Source: Micractinium sp. NFX-FRZ
Taxonomy: Eukaryota; Chlorophyta; Trebouxiophyceae; Chlorellales; Chlorellaceae
Reading direction: 5' to 3'
Length of the DNA: 64,000 bases
Assembly (NCBI GenBank): GCA_029339195.1
Contig: JAPTJF010000119.1
Location: forward strand, 1-64,000
Notes under the pieces: model-generated
The model's input: only the letters and a program-made list of their open reading frames with translations
Database searches by the model: none
What the model was told of the DNA's origin: nothing
Position numbers and translations under genes: made by a program
In this document: in pieces, positions 1-11,800 of the stretch
Layout: every line of letters starts with the position of its first letter
Numbering within the stretch: position 1 is the first letter of the stretch

Positions 1-469
1 GGAGGGTGTGCACTTTCCAGATGCACACCTGACTGGTGTGCAACGTGGTGTGCAAAGACAGCTGGATCTACTAGTGGGGGTACCCGGTGCAACGCCTCAT
101 CACGTGTCCAACGGGCGTGAACTGTCATAAAAGCAGGGAGACTTGGAGGCACGACAGGCACACGGGAGGGTTGTTGGAGAGGTTGCGCGGGGCAAACGAT
201 GGAGTGCAAGGATGTTCAGGGGACCCAGGGTTGGGGAGCTTTGGGGGGTGGGGGTAGGGGGATCGGGCGGTGCATTTAGGAGGGAGAGGGATTATTGGGG
301 GAGAGGGGCACAGAAAGGAGTGAGGGAGGTAAATGGGGAGGAGAAGGGGGCGGGGATTAGCGGGGAGGGAGAGGGGGTATGAAGAGGGGGGCCAGGCAGG
401 GGTTGAGACAGGGAGGGGAGGTAGAGGCGGAAGGTATACCTCATTCTGCCATCCCTCCCTCTCCCGCTA

Positions 470-513
<44 letters not shown>

Positions 514-860
514 AGAGGGCAGGCAGGTAGCAGGAGAGGGAGGGATGGCAGAAGAGGGGGCGGGCAATGGACAATGCTGGAGGAAAGCAGGCAGGGTAGC
601 GTGAGCGAGGGAGGGGGAAGGGGGGTAAGGGGGGGAAGGTACTGATGACAGCGCAGGGCAGATAGCAGGCAGGTAGCAGGCAGGCAGCGGAAGCGAGGGA
701 GGGGAGGGTAGAGCGGGAAGGTAGGGCAGAAAAGGCAGAGAGAGAGGGAGGGGTGGGCAGGGAGGGAAGGTGGGTGAAAGGTAACTTGGGAGAGGGACGG
801 GGGGTAGCGGGAGAGAAGGAGGGTGGACGACTGGGTGCTCTCCCCAGCAGGGCTTCAAGT
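1..860. repeat. Low-complexity purine-rich tract with CCTG microsatellite
   Basis: The plus strand is almost continuously G/A-rich from about 150 to 830, with many GGGAGG-type words and no credible exon. A CCTG tetranucleotide run of about eleven units fills 470-513. Open frames here are by-products of the skewed composition. I see no gene in this stretch. Confidence 0.7.
445..552. repeat. Inverted repeat enclosing the CCTG microsatellite
   Basis: The left arm begins at 445 (TCTGCCATCCCTCCCTCTCC) and its near-perfect reverse complement ends at 552. The arms run into the CCTG run on one side and GGCAGGCAGG on the other. The DNA could fold into a long hairpin. No gene is associated. Confidence 0.75.
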
Positions 861-1560
861 TGCGACCGGGCAGGTTGGTTCAATCGGCGGGCTGGTGCCA
901 GCACAGCAAGACGCGGGGCCGGCAGCCCAGGGCATGCCAGGTGCATGCACTGCGGGCACTCTGTAAACCGTGCTTGCCATGGCGAGCAGTTGGGCTATGC
1001 AGGTGCCATGCGTGGCGCAAGGAGCTTAGCTGCTGTCCGTGCCACGGCAGCCGGACCGCATGTGCATGCCTGCCGCCCCGGCTGTGCTGTCTTCCCATGC
1101 GCACGCATTGCCCACACACCTCGCTCCAGTTCTTCTGTCACGGCTTCTCCTACAAACGCCCACACCACCAGCAGCGCAGCAGCAGGCACGCCGCAGCGCC
1201 AGCTGCCAGCATCGCTGCTCTGCAGGCACGGGGGCGGCGGCGGCATGGAGGCGGGCAGCAGAGCTTTGAGCAGAACAGCGGGCATGAGCGTCAGCAGTGA
1301 TGGAAGACTCCTCAAAACACCACTTCCTGTAACGCTTTTGGCGAACATGCAGGCACAGGGCGGGCTGTGCCGTGCCAGGCAGACGCTTGGCACAACATGC
1401 CGGTAGCGGCACTGCGCCGACCCATCTCCTGCCTGCCAGCTGTCAGGTGCTCAGTGTTGAGGTTCGCTCTGCTTGCTTCGAGGCCCACAATATTGCAAAG
1501 ATACACCTGTCCCTCCCCACCCCTGACGACTCCCGCTGGCTCCCTTGACTCCAACTGCAC
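861..1560. other. Unassigned stretch downstream of the first minus-strand gene
   Basis: No gene could be supported. Minus-strand frames at 995-1393 contain a hydrophobic run (AALLVVWAFVGEAV) that could belong to a further exon of the gene at 1565-3175. I could not find a phase-compatible acceptor joining them, and no minus-strand TGTAA is evident. It may be 3' sequence of that gene. Confidence 0.3.
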
Positions 1561-1564
1561 TCTC

Positions 1565-3175
1565 AATTGACCTGTGTGATTGGCACAGGGGGGTGTGTTG
1601 TGTTGCTCACCGGCAGCGCCAGGACCAGGCAGCACAGCACTTCTACCACCATCGTGAGCAGGCGCACCCCAAAGCAGGACTTGCGCACGCTGTCCTGCAG
1701 GCGCAGCCGGGAGGGGGGCGGCGTGTGGGTACCGGTGACGCTGGCAGGAGCGGGCTGCATGCGGGCATGGGCAGCACAACCTGACTCGATGGGGGCCGCC
1801 TGCCCGCGCCGGGCACACGGCGCATGCAAGGGCCGCCAGCCTGGCGTCGGCTGATGACGCAGCTGCAGCGCAGTGGGCAGGGCAGCCAGCGCGGCGGCGC
1901 GTGCAGCGGGGCAGCCTTGGCGGCAGGGCATGCGAGGGCTGTCGCTGCCACTGGCGGGCTGCTGGCTGCCCAGCCCGCGGTACTGGTGCTGCTATACTGT
2001 GCCCAGCTGCTATCCTGGTGAACCCGAGTCAGCCCTGGGGGCGGCGCATATGCGCCGCCCCCCAGATGCATCACGCTGTTGCCCACCGCGCTGCGCCCAC
2101 CTGTGCCATCTGGCTGCTCTGTGTGAGCTTGAGCTGGAGGCAGGCAGGGAAGAGTGTGGCATGGGCATCCTCCTCATCCGAGCTCTGCTCAGCACACAGC
2201 TGCTCCGGTACCGCCTGGCCCGCCTGCTGTGCGCTGAGGGCCAGATCCAGCTGCTGTAGTACCGCCTGAGACTCCTCCTGCCTGCACAGGGGGGCAGATA
2301 AGCAGGGTCAAGCCGGAGCGCGTGTGAATGGGGAGGGGCTAGGGGCTAGGGGCTGGGGGCCTGTGCAGTGGGTGGGTGCACACCAGGGCTGCCTGCCAGG
2401 CGGCGGAACATTCCTGCCGCTTGCTTGCACCAGGTGAGGTGAGCAACAGAAGCTGCCCCGCCACCCCACCAACCACGGGGCGCCTCTGCACCCTGCCTGC
2501 CACCGCCCAAGCAAGTGTGGGTGGAGGTGGCCTGTGCTGTGGGAGAGGGCGGGCAATCTGACGGGCTGCACCCTTTCCACAGGTCAGGGTCAGGCTGTCG
2601 CTGGGCTCCCCACAAGCGGTTCCATTCCCGCCGTGAGCACAGTACAGTCGTGCCCCCACACCCCTGCCAGCACCCACCACGTCGCACGCCTTGTTGGCTC
2701 GAGCACATTGCTGCGCTTGCGCAGCGCTGCTGCGAGCTCTCGGTCCGCTGGGTGGTAGGCATTGGCTGCGGGAGCTTCTGCAGGTGCTGGCGGCGGCGCC
2801 ACCGCCGCAGCCGCTGCTGCTGCTGGTCTTTGGCTGCACACCCAGCGCCGCGACAGTACGCCCTCCCGCGCCCGCAGCGGCAAGTGCTCCAGCCTGACCG
2901 GGGGCAGCAGGGGATGGGTGCAGGGTTGTTGGGGCGCGGCGGGTGCGGCAGGCGGCGGGCGGAAGCGGACTGCCGGTGACGGCGGCAGGGGCGCCGCGTG
3001 CGTGGTGGCAGGCTGTAGTGGCCTGCCTTGCCGGCGCTGTTCACCTGAGCAGCTTGGTAGGCATGTCCTCATACAGAATGCGGCGCGGCAGGGCCCGCGT
3101 GGCGGCCAGGAGGCCTAGGGCTCGGTCGGGGGCACCCTGAGTGGCGCCCTCTGCCCCTTCAACCCGCATGCCCAT
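1565..3175 (-). CDS. Unrecognised protein with one hydrophobic segment (tentative model)
   Basis: I do not recognise this protein. A phase-consistent model is: ATG at 3175, exons 3175-3045, 2893-2678, about 2279 to just after QMAQ near 2130, and 1988 onward. The first two exons join as TKLLRLEHLPLRAREG, which reads like real protein. Later parts are an Ala/Gln linker, an acidic stretch (AEQSSDEEDA) and a likely transmembrane helix (LLTMVVEVLCCLVLALP). The last exon either reads through to a stop at 1565 or is spliced at 1611 (CCG|GTGAGC) to exons I could not find. The start, the splice junctions and the 3' end are all inferred. It lies tail-on to the RPC4 3' end, on the same strand. Confidence 0.42.
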
Positions 3176-3607
3176 ATGCATGCAGCCCTGCTCAGGAACT
3201 CGTGAATGGACGATTAAAGGACCTTGTGTTGGCCATGGAAGGTCCCTCAGGGACGGACGACGAACTGCCCCGACGAGCGCGCCGTCAAAGGCGCGCCAAG
3301 AGCTTAATGTAGCCGTCAGAGGTGCTCAGCAACTGATTAGAGCTAGGATGGTCCTTCAAAAGTGCTCCGGATGGTTCCGGACGGTGCCACGGCGTGGGTC
3401 GCCGCCTTGGACTGGCAAGTTCTTCTTCCTCAAAAGGCATGCACCTAGTGGGGCTCACATGTAAGCCAGACCGTGTGTCCGGCCAGTTCCCCCCGGACCT
3501 GCAGGTAGTCCTCCTTCATTCCAACTTCCGAAGCGAACTGTACATACTGTACAAGTATGAAGGGTGCGGTACATGGGTGCCCACCAGTGCCCAACAGTTG
3601 TGTCAAG

Positions 3608-3612
3608 TTACA
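3608..3612 (-). terminator. TGTAA poly(A) signal of RPC4
   Basis: TGTAA on the minus strand, about 70 bases after the RPC4 stop codon, matches the usual green-algal polyadenylation signal. Confidence 0.55.
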
Positions 3613-3678
3613 GCACCGGTTGTGCTGGCAAGAGGTCAGACCAGGCGAAAGGGTTCTCCGAAAGCAGTGCTGCCGCGG

Positions 3679-6600
3679 CTATGTGTTGTCCCCGCCGCCC
3701 CCGCCGCCGCCGCCGCCGCCCTTCTGCTGCCCGCCGCCGCCCCGCGGTGACCGCAGCCCACCACGCGGCGACCGCACGCCGCCTCGTGGCGAGCGAACAG
3801 TGCCGCCGCCGCTGCCACGCCGCGGGCTCACCACCTCCTCCTCTTCCTCCTCTTTCTTCACAGCAACTCCCGGCGGCCCCTGCCGCTGCTTGCCTGCCCC
3901 CGCCGGCTGCGCCTGCTGCTGCGGCTGCTGCTGCTGCTGCTGCTGGGCGCCGTTTGCTGCTGCCGGCGCCGCCGCCACACCACCTCCCTGCGCCGCCTCT
4001 GCTCCATCCACTTCCATCGCCTCGACCTCCTCCCCCTCTCCTCCGCTGCTGCTGCTGTCATCATCCACCACAACCGCCCGCCGCCCCGCCGCCCCCGCCG
4101 CCGGCATGCCCGCCGAGTCGCCCGCCCCAGCCGCTGCAGCCGCCGCCCCGGCGCGCGGCCACTCTGGCAGCGGCTGCTCAGGGTCCAGAAGGGTGTCAAG
4201 GTTGGGGGTGCACACCATGCGTAGAGAGATTGGTGCCAGCATGACGCACTGCTTGGACTGCGGGCTAACGACGGCCAGGTCTTGCCGGAAGCGGGGCGGG
4301 ATGCCGGGATCCACATCCAGCAGCACATCTCCAATCTGCGGGCGGGGGAGGGAAGCAGGAGGCAAAGGCGGGAGGGGAACAGACACAGCAGAGGTGAGGG
4401 CGCTTGCAGGGCAGGGCGGGACGGGCGGGGCATGGTGTATTCTCCCGGTGTGTAAGGTGGACGCTCGCTGGTCTGGAGCAGGGCAGGCGGGGCGGGGCGC
4501 AGCAAACGTGTAGGCAAGGGGTGCGGTGGGTGGGGCGGCAGAGCAGGGCTGCAGCCAGCATGCTGGGCCGGCAGCCCCTGGCCAAACTACGCGTGCCCTT
4601 GGCCATCCGCACCGTCAGTACCAGCAGTGCAGCACGCCTTGCTCCTCCGGCAGCTCCTCCTCCCTCCCCTGCCGCTCTCCTGCCGCTCCCCTGCCCTTCC
4701 CCTATGCCCCTTCAGCACACCACCCTGCATCGCATACCTTCAACTTGACCTTCCCGCTGGCAAACACCAGCAGCTTGCCGATGCGGCTGCTGGGCAGGTC
4801 TTGCAGCTGCGCTGGGCGCGAAGCCGCCACGCTGGCGCCCGCCAGCCCATCCCCCGCCGCGTGCTGCGCCGACACGGGCAGCAGGGCGGGCAGCTGGAAG
4901 AGCATGAGCCGCCCGTCGTTCTGCTCTATGTCTTGCAGGAAAGACAGCTCCTCCAGCATCGGCTGGTAGCTCTCCTGCAGGGCAGAGGAGGGGAGGGGGC
5001 ACCGGGGCGTGAGGGGCACCGCATGAGCCGCTCACCGTCCTGCGCTACATCGCTATCAACAAGACAGCTCAAGGGTCATCAGATGGCAGCGGTGCAGCGC
5101 TGCGGGTGGGGACGGGGACACACGCGGGCAAGGTGCATGGCAGGGGGCGGGGGAGGGCAGGGGGCACCAGAGGGTGAGGGGCGCCACTGTGTCTGGAGCA
5201 CCAGACAAACACAGAGCTCGGCGGCCTGGAGGAGCGGGCAGACCACATTTGGCGCCCAACAGAACAAAGGGCCGCACAAGAAGCGCACAAAGCCTCACCG
5301 ACGGAGGCTTGCCGGCCGGCAGGCCAAGAGAGGGCCGCGGGGCCGACTCCACAGCACACTGCCCTGAACACACGCTCCCACACGGCCTCACAGCAGCTCT
5401 CACCGGCAGGCCAGGCTACGAGGCCCTGAGGGATGCCACTAAATGCCTTTCCGAGAGCAGAAACACAATACACGCATGCCCCCGCAGCAGCAGCAGCTCT
5501 CACCGGCAGGTCAAAGAGGTCCTTGGGGATGCACTTTGTGGGGTCGTCTGGCACGCGCGGCACCGGCTCCCCTTGCTCCCTGCAAGGCAAGGGAAGCGGG
5601 GGGCGCCACGGGCGGCAGCGAGTGGGCGGGGGGCGGCAGCAGGAGAGAGCAGCAGCAGTTGCAGGGGGCGGGTTCGCAAACAGCAGCAGGGCTGGCAACG
5701 AGTGCGGGGCTGGGGGCGGCGGCAGCCGGTTTGGCTGGCGGGGTGTCGCTCGGCACGGCCGCCTGCGCACTGCAGCTCCGGCCTGGTTGGCAGCAGCCCA
5801 CGCCCCCAGCCCTGCCCACACTGCAGCAGCGAGTATGCAGCAGCAGCTTGTGCTGCCACGTCACCACCCCAAAAGCACCTGTGCACCATCACCCAGCAGC
5901 CTCACACCCACCCACGCCTCCGGGCCATCCAGCGCACCAGGGCCCCTGCGCCTTTCTGAGTTCAAAAGGGCCCTCCTCTGTTGGAAGCCGCACCTTTCAC
6001 CTCATCCCACGCCCCCAACACAGCAGAGGCCCGCTCACCTCTGGGGCAGTACCACTGGGTAGTACTGGTCGTAGTTGAGCGGATCCTCCTCTGGCTCCTC
6101 CCAATCCTCCTCATCCTCAGAAGCCGCCCGCCACCCCTCCTCTCCCTCCTCGTCGATGCCCCCCAGCCCGCCGTCTTCGCTCTTCACGCCCTCCTCGCCC
6201 TTCACCCCGCCGCGCTCCCCGCCCTTGACTAGTCGTTTGAGGTTGGAGCCGGCGGCGGCGGCGCCGCCCGCGCCGCGCCCGCCCCACACGCGGCGCACGC
6301 CGGCGCCTCCGACGCCGCCGGGCCCGTCGCCCGCCCCGCCTCCAAAGGTGGTCAGCGCCCGGCCGTTGCCGGCGCCACGTCCCCGCCCGCCGCGCTGCCG
6401 CTGCCACGCTGCTTCCGACTTGGCTGCCTTCATGAGATCCGAGAAGGCGCTCTCCGATTTGCTGGCCAGGCTGGCGCTTGCGGTGGTGGTGGAGGGTGCA
6501 CCCTCCGACGTGCTGTCCGCCCGCTTGGGCCGCGCAAAGTTGGTGGGCATGAAGCGCATCTGTGGAAGAACGCAAGGAGGGGAAGGGTTCTCACGAACGA

Positions 6601-7113
6601 GGCCAGGTGGGCAGAACACGGTGCGCGGCAAGTTTGGGCGCTTGAACGCAGGGCCAGCAGGGCGGTCGGCAGTGGCGGCGCGCATGCGGCCTCAGCAACT
6701 GCAAGGCAGGGCATGCATGCACGTTACCCTGGACTCAGGTCTCCCAGGCAGACATGCATGCACCCGCGAGCTGCTGAGCACGCAGGTGAGGTGCAGTCAG
6801 CAGGCGGGGCAGCTGGCGGCAGGTGAGCGGCGGCAGGCGGCAGCGGCGCCCACCTTGCGTGCTCCCCCGGCTGCTGGCGCAGCGCTGCCGCCGGCAGCAG
6901 AGCTGGGACCCGCGCCATCTGAAGACTTCAAACCCCCTGCAGGGTGCGACAGAGGCAGCATGCAGTGATGGCGGGCGGCACGGCCTGCGGCAGAAAAGTG
7001 CAGGCTGTCCGATAGCCTCGGCACCAACTGCTGCTCGCACCTAATCGCCCAGCACCCGGCCCGCTGTTCAGCCCCCCTAGCCGCTTGGCTGGCGGCTTCT
7101 TCTCGCCATCCAT
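3679..7113 (-). CDS. RPC4: DNA-directed RNA polymerase III subunit RPC4 (POLR3D/Rpc53 family)
   Basis: RPC4 is a subunit of RNA polymerase III (tRNA, 5S rRNA) needed for termination and reinitiation. Exons: 7113-7041, 6936-6854, 6559-6039, 5579-5504, 4974-4738, 4335-3679; frame is preserved at every junction, giving 548 aa. The N-terminal part carries the basic RFMPTNFARPKRA motif. The conserved C-terminal domain starts near residue 252 and includes GKLLVFASGKVKLKIGD, spliced across exons 5/6, and CTPNLDTLL near 372-380; these are family hallmarks. Odd: about 168 residues follow where I would expect the protein to end soon after. They comprise an acidic/Ser patch, poly-Gln, a poly-Glu run, three SPRGG repeats and a poly-Gly end. 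The start at 7113 is the first ATG of a short basic exon and is less certain than the rest. Confidence 0.9.
5391..5540. repeat. Tandem duplication across the RPC4 exon 4 donor
   Basis: The sequence at 5491-5540, covering the end of exon 4 and its GTGAGA donor, has a diverged copy exactly 100 bp away at 5391-5440 inside the following intron. CAGCAGCTCTCACCGGCAGG is identical in both; the rest is partly conserved. The intronic copy retains a donor-like site. Confidence 0.8.
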
Positions 7114-8825
7114 GCGCGCTCAGCGCCTGTAGGCGCCTGAGAACTGTGAGTGGTGTCAGCAAGTTTGGTTGCGCAAAGGCGTCAAAAAAGGCAGCAGCGC
7201 CCGAGCGACGGACCAAGCTCTGCAAAACCTGTGTAGAGAGCGCTTGCGGGGCTTGCAAATGCAATTTAGGAAACGCGATGCGACAGAAAGCAGCCAAGAT
7301 CCGCAGAGCCGGTCACACAGCCCCTGGCCCGGCAGCAGCTCTGGCGGCCAGCGGCGTCGGAGCGCAGCGCACATGGCAGACGGTGCAAGAGGCTTGCGAG
7401 CATCATCAAACAATATATCAGTACAGACGGGATGCCAGCGGAAATCCACCTATCAGTGCAGCGGACACGAGCAGGCGACACTTGCCCGTCTACTGCCCAC
7501 CTCGTGCTGAGCGGTGCCACCTCGAGGTCCCCGGGCGCCTTGAAGCTCTGTAACCATAAATGTAATGATGAGCCGCCCTGTGATAGAGGCTTCAGCTCAC
7601 GCACTGCACCCATACTGTGCCTTCGGTGTTATCTGGCACCTGCCGCAACTGGCTATATTTAAGGATGTATGCAAGTGATGCATCCACTCTTGCGGCCGGC
7701 TGCCCCCCCTGGTGGTGGCAGCGCCCGTGTGGCAACATCGCTCGCAGAGACGCGTGCGCGGCATGCACAGAGTGGTCTCTATGTGGACTGCCCAGCTCAT
7801 CGTTTCGCGCTTCAGGGGCTGCCACCCGCAGACCCTCTGCATGCTGAGTGCGCGCGAAATGCGTGAGCTGAAGGTGCATCGCTTGCGAACCCCAACAGTT
7901 GTTGCACAGCCGGTTTCATGCGAGGCGGCTGGCAGTACGGGACATTTTAAAACTCTTTATTGTAAGGGCAACAGGTGAGAGGGAATGGTAAGGCTTCAAC
8001 ATGTGGTTTGACGCTACTTGTTTGTTTGCTTAAACCAGCCGTGGGCGTCATGCTAGTCATGCATGTGGTGATGAGGTGTAATGAGGGGTAACTCAGGTGC
8101 AAGGCGCAGCTGCAGCTGGCGCACGGGCGCATTTCGTTCTTATTAACAGCATCTCTGTGCATTCATACTTCGGCACACACATTTGCACCGCACAGCCTCA
8201 GTCTGCGGCACGGGGTGCGAGGCGGAGAGCTCTGGACGCACAAGCCACTAAGTAGGGAGCCACTAAGCAGGGTGGTGGTGCTGGGAGCAATGGGTGCGGT
8301 GTACCTGAGCGGGCAGAAGGCACTGCAAGCCCTCGGCCTCACTGAGAAGCACAGCAAAGCAGTGCTAGCAGAACTACATTTTGCCGCCATACAGGCCATG
8401 CGTGAGATGACCCTGACACGCCGGAGGCTCGAGCGACGAGGGGGTAAGGTAGGCGTGGGATAATCCTCCACCATGGGGGAGAGGGCACAGCCCTCTCCCC
8501 GCCCTGGTAGCCAGTGGAGGGGGCCCCCGCCACGGGGGTCCACACCTCTGCTGGTTTCCTCAACCCACGCCCAAGGGCGTATTCTTCTTCTTCTTCTGCC
8601 ACCAAGCAGGCGCGGTGATACACCGCATGGTGCGCCCAGACGATGATGCTATAATTTTGAGAGGCCGTGCTGAGTTGCGGCCCGGCGTTACACTGAGGCA
8701 GGGGGAGGAGATTAGCGAGTGCAGAAGCAATAGCAGCATCACGAAATTGCGGTATGGAAGGGGAGAAGGCGGGAGGTGGCCAGGCAGGGGGATGCCGCGG
8801 TTTGTCCATACCCCGATTGGAAGCG
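7114..8825. other. Intergenic stretch, no gene supported
   Basis: This lies between the RPC4 start and the HPAT stop codon. A plus-strand ATG frame at 8215-8463 (82 aa, QKALQALGLTEKHSKAV) and a minus-strand frame at about 7090-7297 (FFDAFAQPNLLTPL) look mildly protein-like, but neither has splice partners or a recognisable family. A plus-strand TGTAA occurs at about 7960. The first few hundred bases above 7113 should hold the RPC4 promoter and 5' UTR. Confidence 0.4.
8688..8692 (-). terminator. TGTAA poly(A) signal of HPAT
   Basis: TGTAA on the minus strand about 135 bases beyond the HPAT stop at 8826. Confidence 0.5.
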
Positions 8826-11800
8826 CTACACTGCCGCCAGCGGCTGCAGCGTCGCGATGCCTCGGTTCATTTGGCTGATCATCTGCTCAATGGCCGCATG
8901 CACCTCTGCATTCACCGGCTTGCCCTCGATGAACTTCCACACACCCTCCTGCAGGCGGGGGCGGGAGCGATTGGGCGGGGGCAGAGGTGGGCGGGTGCAA
9001 GGCGGGGGCGGGAGCGATATGGCGGGGGCAGGAGTGGGCGGGTGGGTTTTGCACGGCAGCGAGGGAAGCGGCCACACACCCTCCTGCAGGCAAGCAGGTT
9101 GGGCCGGGAGGACAGTGCGTGGGGCAGAGGTGGGTGGGGTGGGTTTTGCAGGGCAGCGAGGGAGGCGGGTGCAAGGCGGGGGCAGGAGGCAGGGCCGGGC
9201 AGAGGTGGGCGGGTGCAAGGCAGGGGAGGGGGGAGGGGGCGGGCAGAGGCGGGCGGCGGGCCAGGCAGCAACCGAGGCAGGCGGGTGTGCTGGCAGGGAG
9301 CACGGCATCCACGGTCAGGCGAGCAGCAGCAGGCAGCGGGACATGTGTGGCTGGCGGGGCATCTGCACGGTGGGCACCGTCCGCTGCTGTCCTCCATGCA
9401 TGCATATGCTGGTAGCTTCCCCTGCTTTTGCTCACCTGCCCAACCCCCACCCAACTCTCTTTGCTCACCCACACCCCTCCACCCCATCACGTGCATAAAC
9501 CCCCCACACCCCTCCACCCCACCGCACCATACTACAAGCCCCCCACCTGGTATTTGGGCGGCATCTCTATTGCCGGCACCTTGAGCGACTCCTCCATGCT
9601 CGTGTGGAACCGCTTGTCGTACGCCCACACATCCTTGTTGTCCGCCAGTGTCTTGTAGATGGTGCACTGCATGGGTGGGCACAGGGTACGAACAGAATCG
9701 GCTTAGCTTGAGAGGGCCACACACTCTTGGTGTCTGGCAGGAGGAGGTGCAGAGGGGAAATTTAAAGAGGGCAGGTCGGAAGGGCCCGCAAAAACCTCCG
9801 TGCCTGCCGGCGTCTTGTAGATGGCGCACTGCGGGGGGCACAAGGCACGAACAAGCAAGTATGCGCTTGAAAGTGAAGAGGCCCACACACTCCTGGTGCC
9901 CGAAGGTGCACTGCAGGGGGCAGCGGGGTGGGAAGACGCTGCACGTGCGCAGGGGAGGGGCGCCGGCAGCGACCTCTGTGCACCTGCATGAGCATGAGCA
10001 TGCAGGCAGCAGCAGCAGCAGCAGCAGAAGACGGGCAGCGGGCCCAGCATGTGCCCGCCCCAGCAGCAGCACCCGCCTGCCCTGGAAGGCGGGCGGGCTA
10101 GCGCCCGGGCTGCCCCGCCTTCCCAACAAGACTGCTGCAGGGCCTGCCGTCGCTACCTGCTGCCTTCCTTTGCAAGTTGTTGCCTCCCACCCCACCCCTT
10201 CCCCTGCCCCCACCTGTGTGTAGTGGAAGGCATGCGCCGGGCCCAGGCTGTTTTCGATGGGCAGCTGCGCGATGAGCGGCGACTGCCCAATCGGCTTCAG
10301 CTCCGTTTTGAGCTTGTTGGCGGCCAGGGCCACCGAGAGGGCGTACATCTCCCGCACCTGGGCAGGGGTAAAGCAAGACATGAGCAACACAGAGTAAGAA
10401 AGCACATCGAAAGGTTGACACGGAGGCTGGTGGGGCGGGCAGGGGCACAAAGCGGAGGGCTTACTTGTCGTGCACTTTGTGGTGGGAGGGAGCGAGGGAT
10501 GAGAGGTGCTTAGCGCCACCGGCACATGTGACACTTGTATGACAACAGGCCCGCACACACACATCCTCAGAACGGCGGGCACTGCCCTGCGCCATTTCAA
10601 CCGATCAGACGCCTGGCTCACCCATCCCAGCTGCTTCTTCAGATCCTCATCCGCTTCCACAGTTGCGGTGTACATCTCCCAGTCGGGGGCAACCTGAAGG
10701 GGCAACACACGTCTATTCCGGTTGCACAGCATAGTGCAGCACAGCACAGCACTGCATGGCACAGCACAGCAATGGCGCAGCGAGGGGGAGCACAGGCACG
10801 GCATAGGCACAGGGCGCAGCACCCACTGCTTTGCAGCTCTTTGCGTGCATTGAAAGGGGTGACGCACAGCAAACTGCAGCATGACACTGCACCGCACGGC
10901 ACACCCCTGTCACAGGCATGGCACTCCCACAGGCACTGCACAGCACAACACAATGTGTTCGCTACAAACACAGCACCCACCTTCTTCCAGTTCTCTGCGC
11001 GCATCAGCAGCGGGGCGGGGCCAGTGCCTGGGATGTCGGACACGGGGCCGGCTGACTCTGGGTACAGCTTGCGCATGGCCTGGGGGAAGCTTTGTGGGTT
11101 GATGTAGTCGAATGGATAGCCCCACGCCTGGTAGCTTGCCTGCGGCATGGGGGGAGACGGGCAGGCACAGGGTGTGAGATGGGATGGAGGGGGTGCGGGA
11201 GGGAGCAGGTGACTGGGGGGCCAGCAGCCCAAGCGGCGGCGCCCCGGCCAAGCGCCCTCACCCTGCACACATGGCCCACAGCAGCAGCAGCAGCAGCACC
11301 AGGCAGCAGCAGAAGCGGCAGCAGCACCAGCACCAGCAGCAGCGGCAGCCCGCCACAACTGGTTCCCCCACTTGCCTGCGACTCTGGGCTGGGCAGCGGC
11401 AGCGGCTTGATGAACACGTAGTCGCTCTCAATCATGTAGATCCACGCGCCCTGCAGAGCAATGAAAGAGGAGGGAAGAGGGGGAGTGCACGTGAGCGGAG
11501 CTTGTGGATGCCTTCGCCCTGCCAGCAGGCGGGTGTTGTGTGTGACAAAAGATGGGGAGAGGGCAGGAGGGCAGAGCACATGTTGTGGTCCCCAAGCATG
11601 TGGCTGCCTGTGGCTCCACTCACCCTGCACTGGACACAGGCAAGCGCGGGAGGCCAGCAGGAGGAGGTGCAGGCAGCACGGCAGCTGGCTGCGGCTGCCA
11701 CCGCGTGCGCTCAATCACGCCGGGCTTGCAGCGCCACCACACCCTTGCTGCGCCAAGTGCTGCCGCCCACCGCATGTCCGCAGCACGACCACAGCAGCTG

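Noticed and set aside
3190..3600. Plus-strand ORF at 3141-3464 as a gene
   Set aside because: It lies between the upstream region of the first gene and the RPC4 3' end, and shows no family features or splice partners.
8215..8463. Small plus-strand ORF of 82 codons
   Set aside because: Mildly protein-like but without homology that I recognise, splice partners or clear signals; kept only as a note on the intergenic stretch.
8912..10897. A 661-codon minus-strand open frame
   Set aside because: It reads through several HPAT introns; the HPAT exons inside it fit splice sites and family sequence only when spliced.
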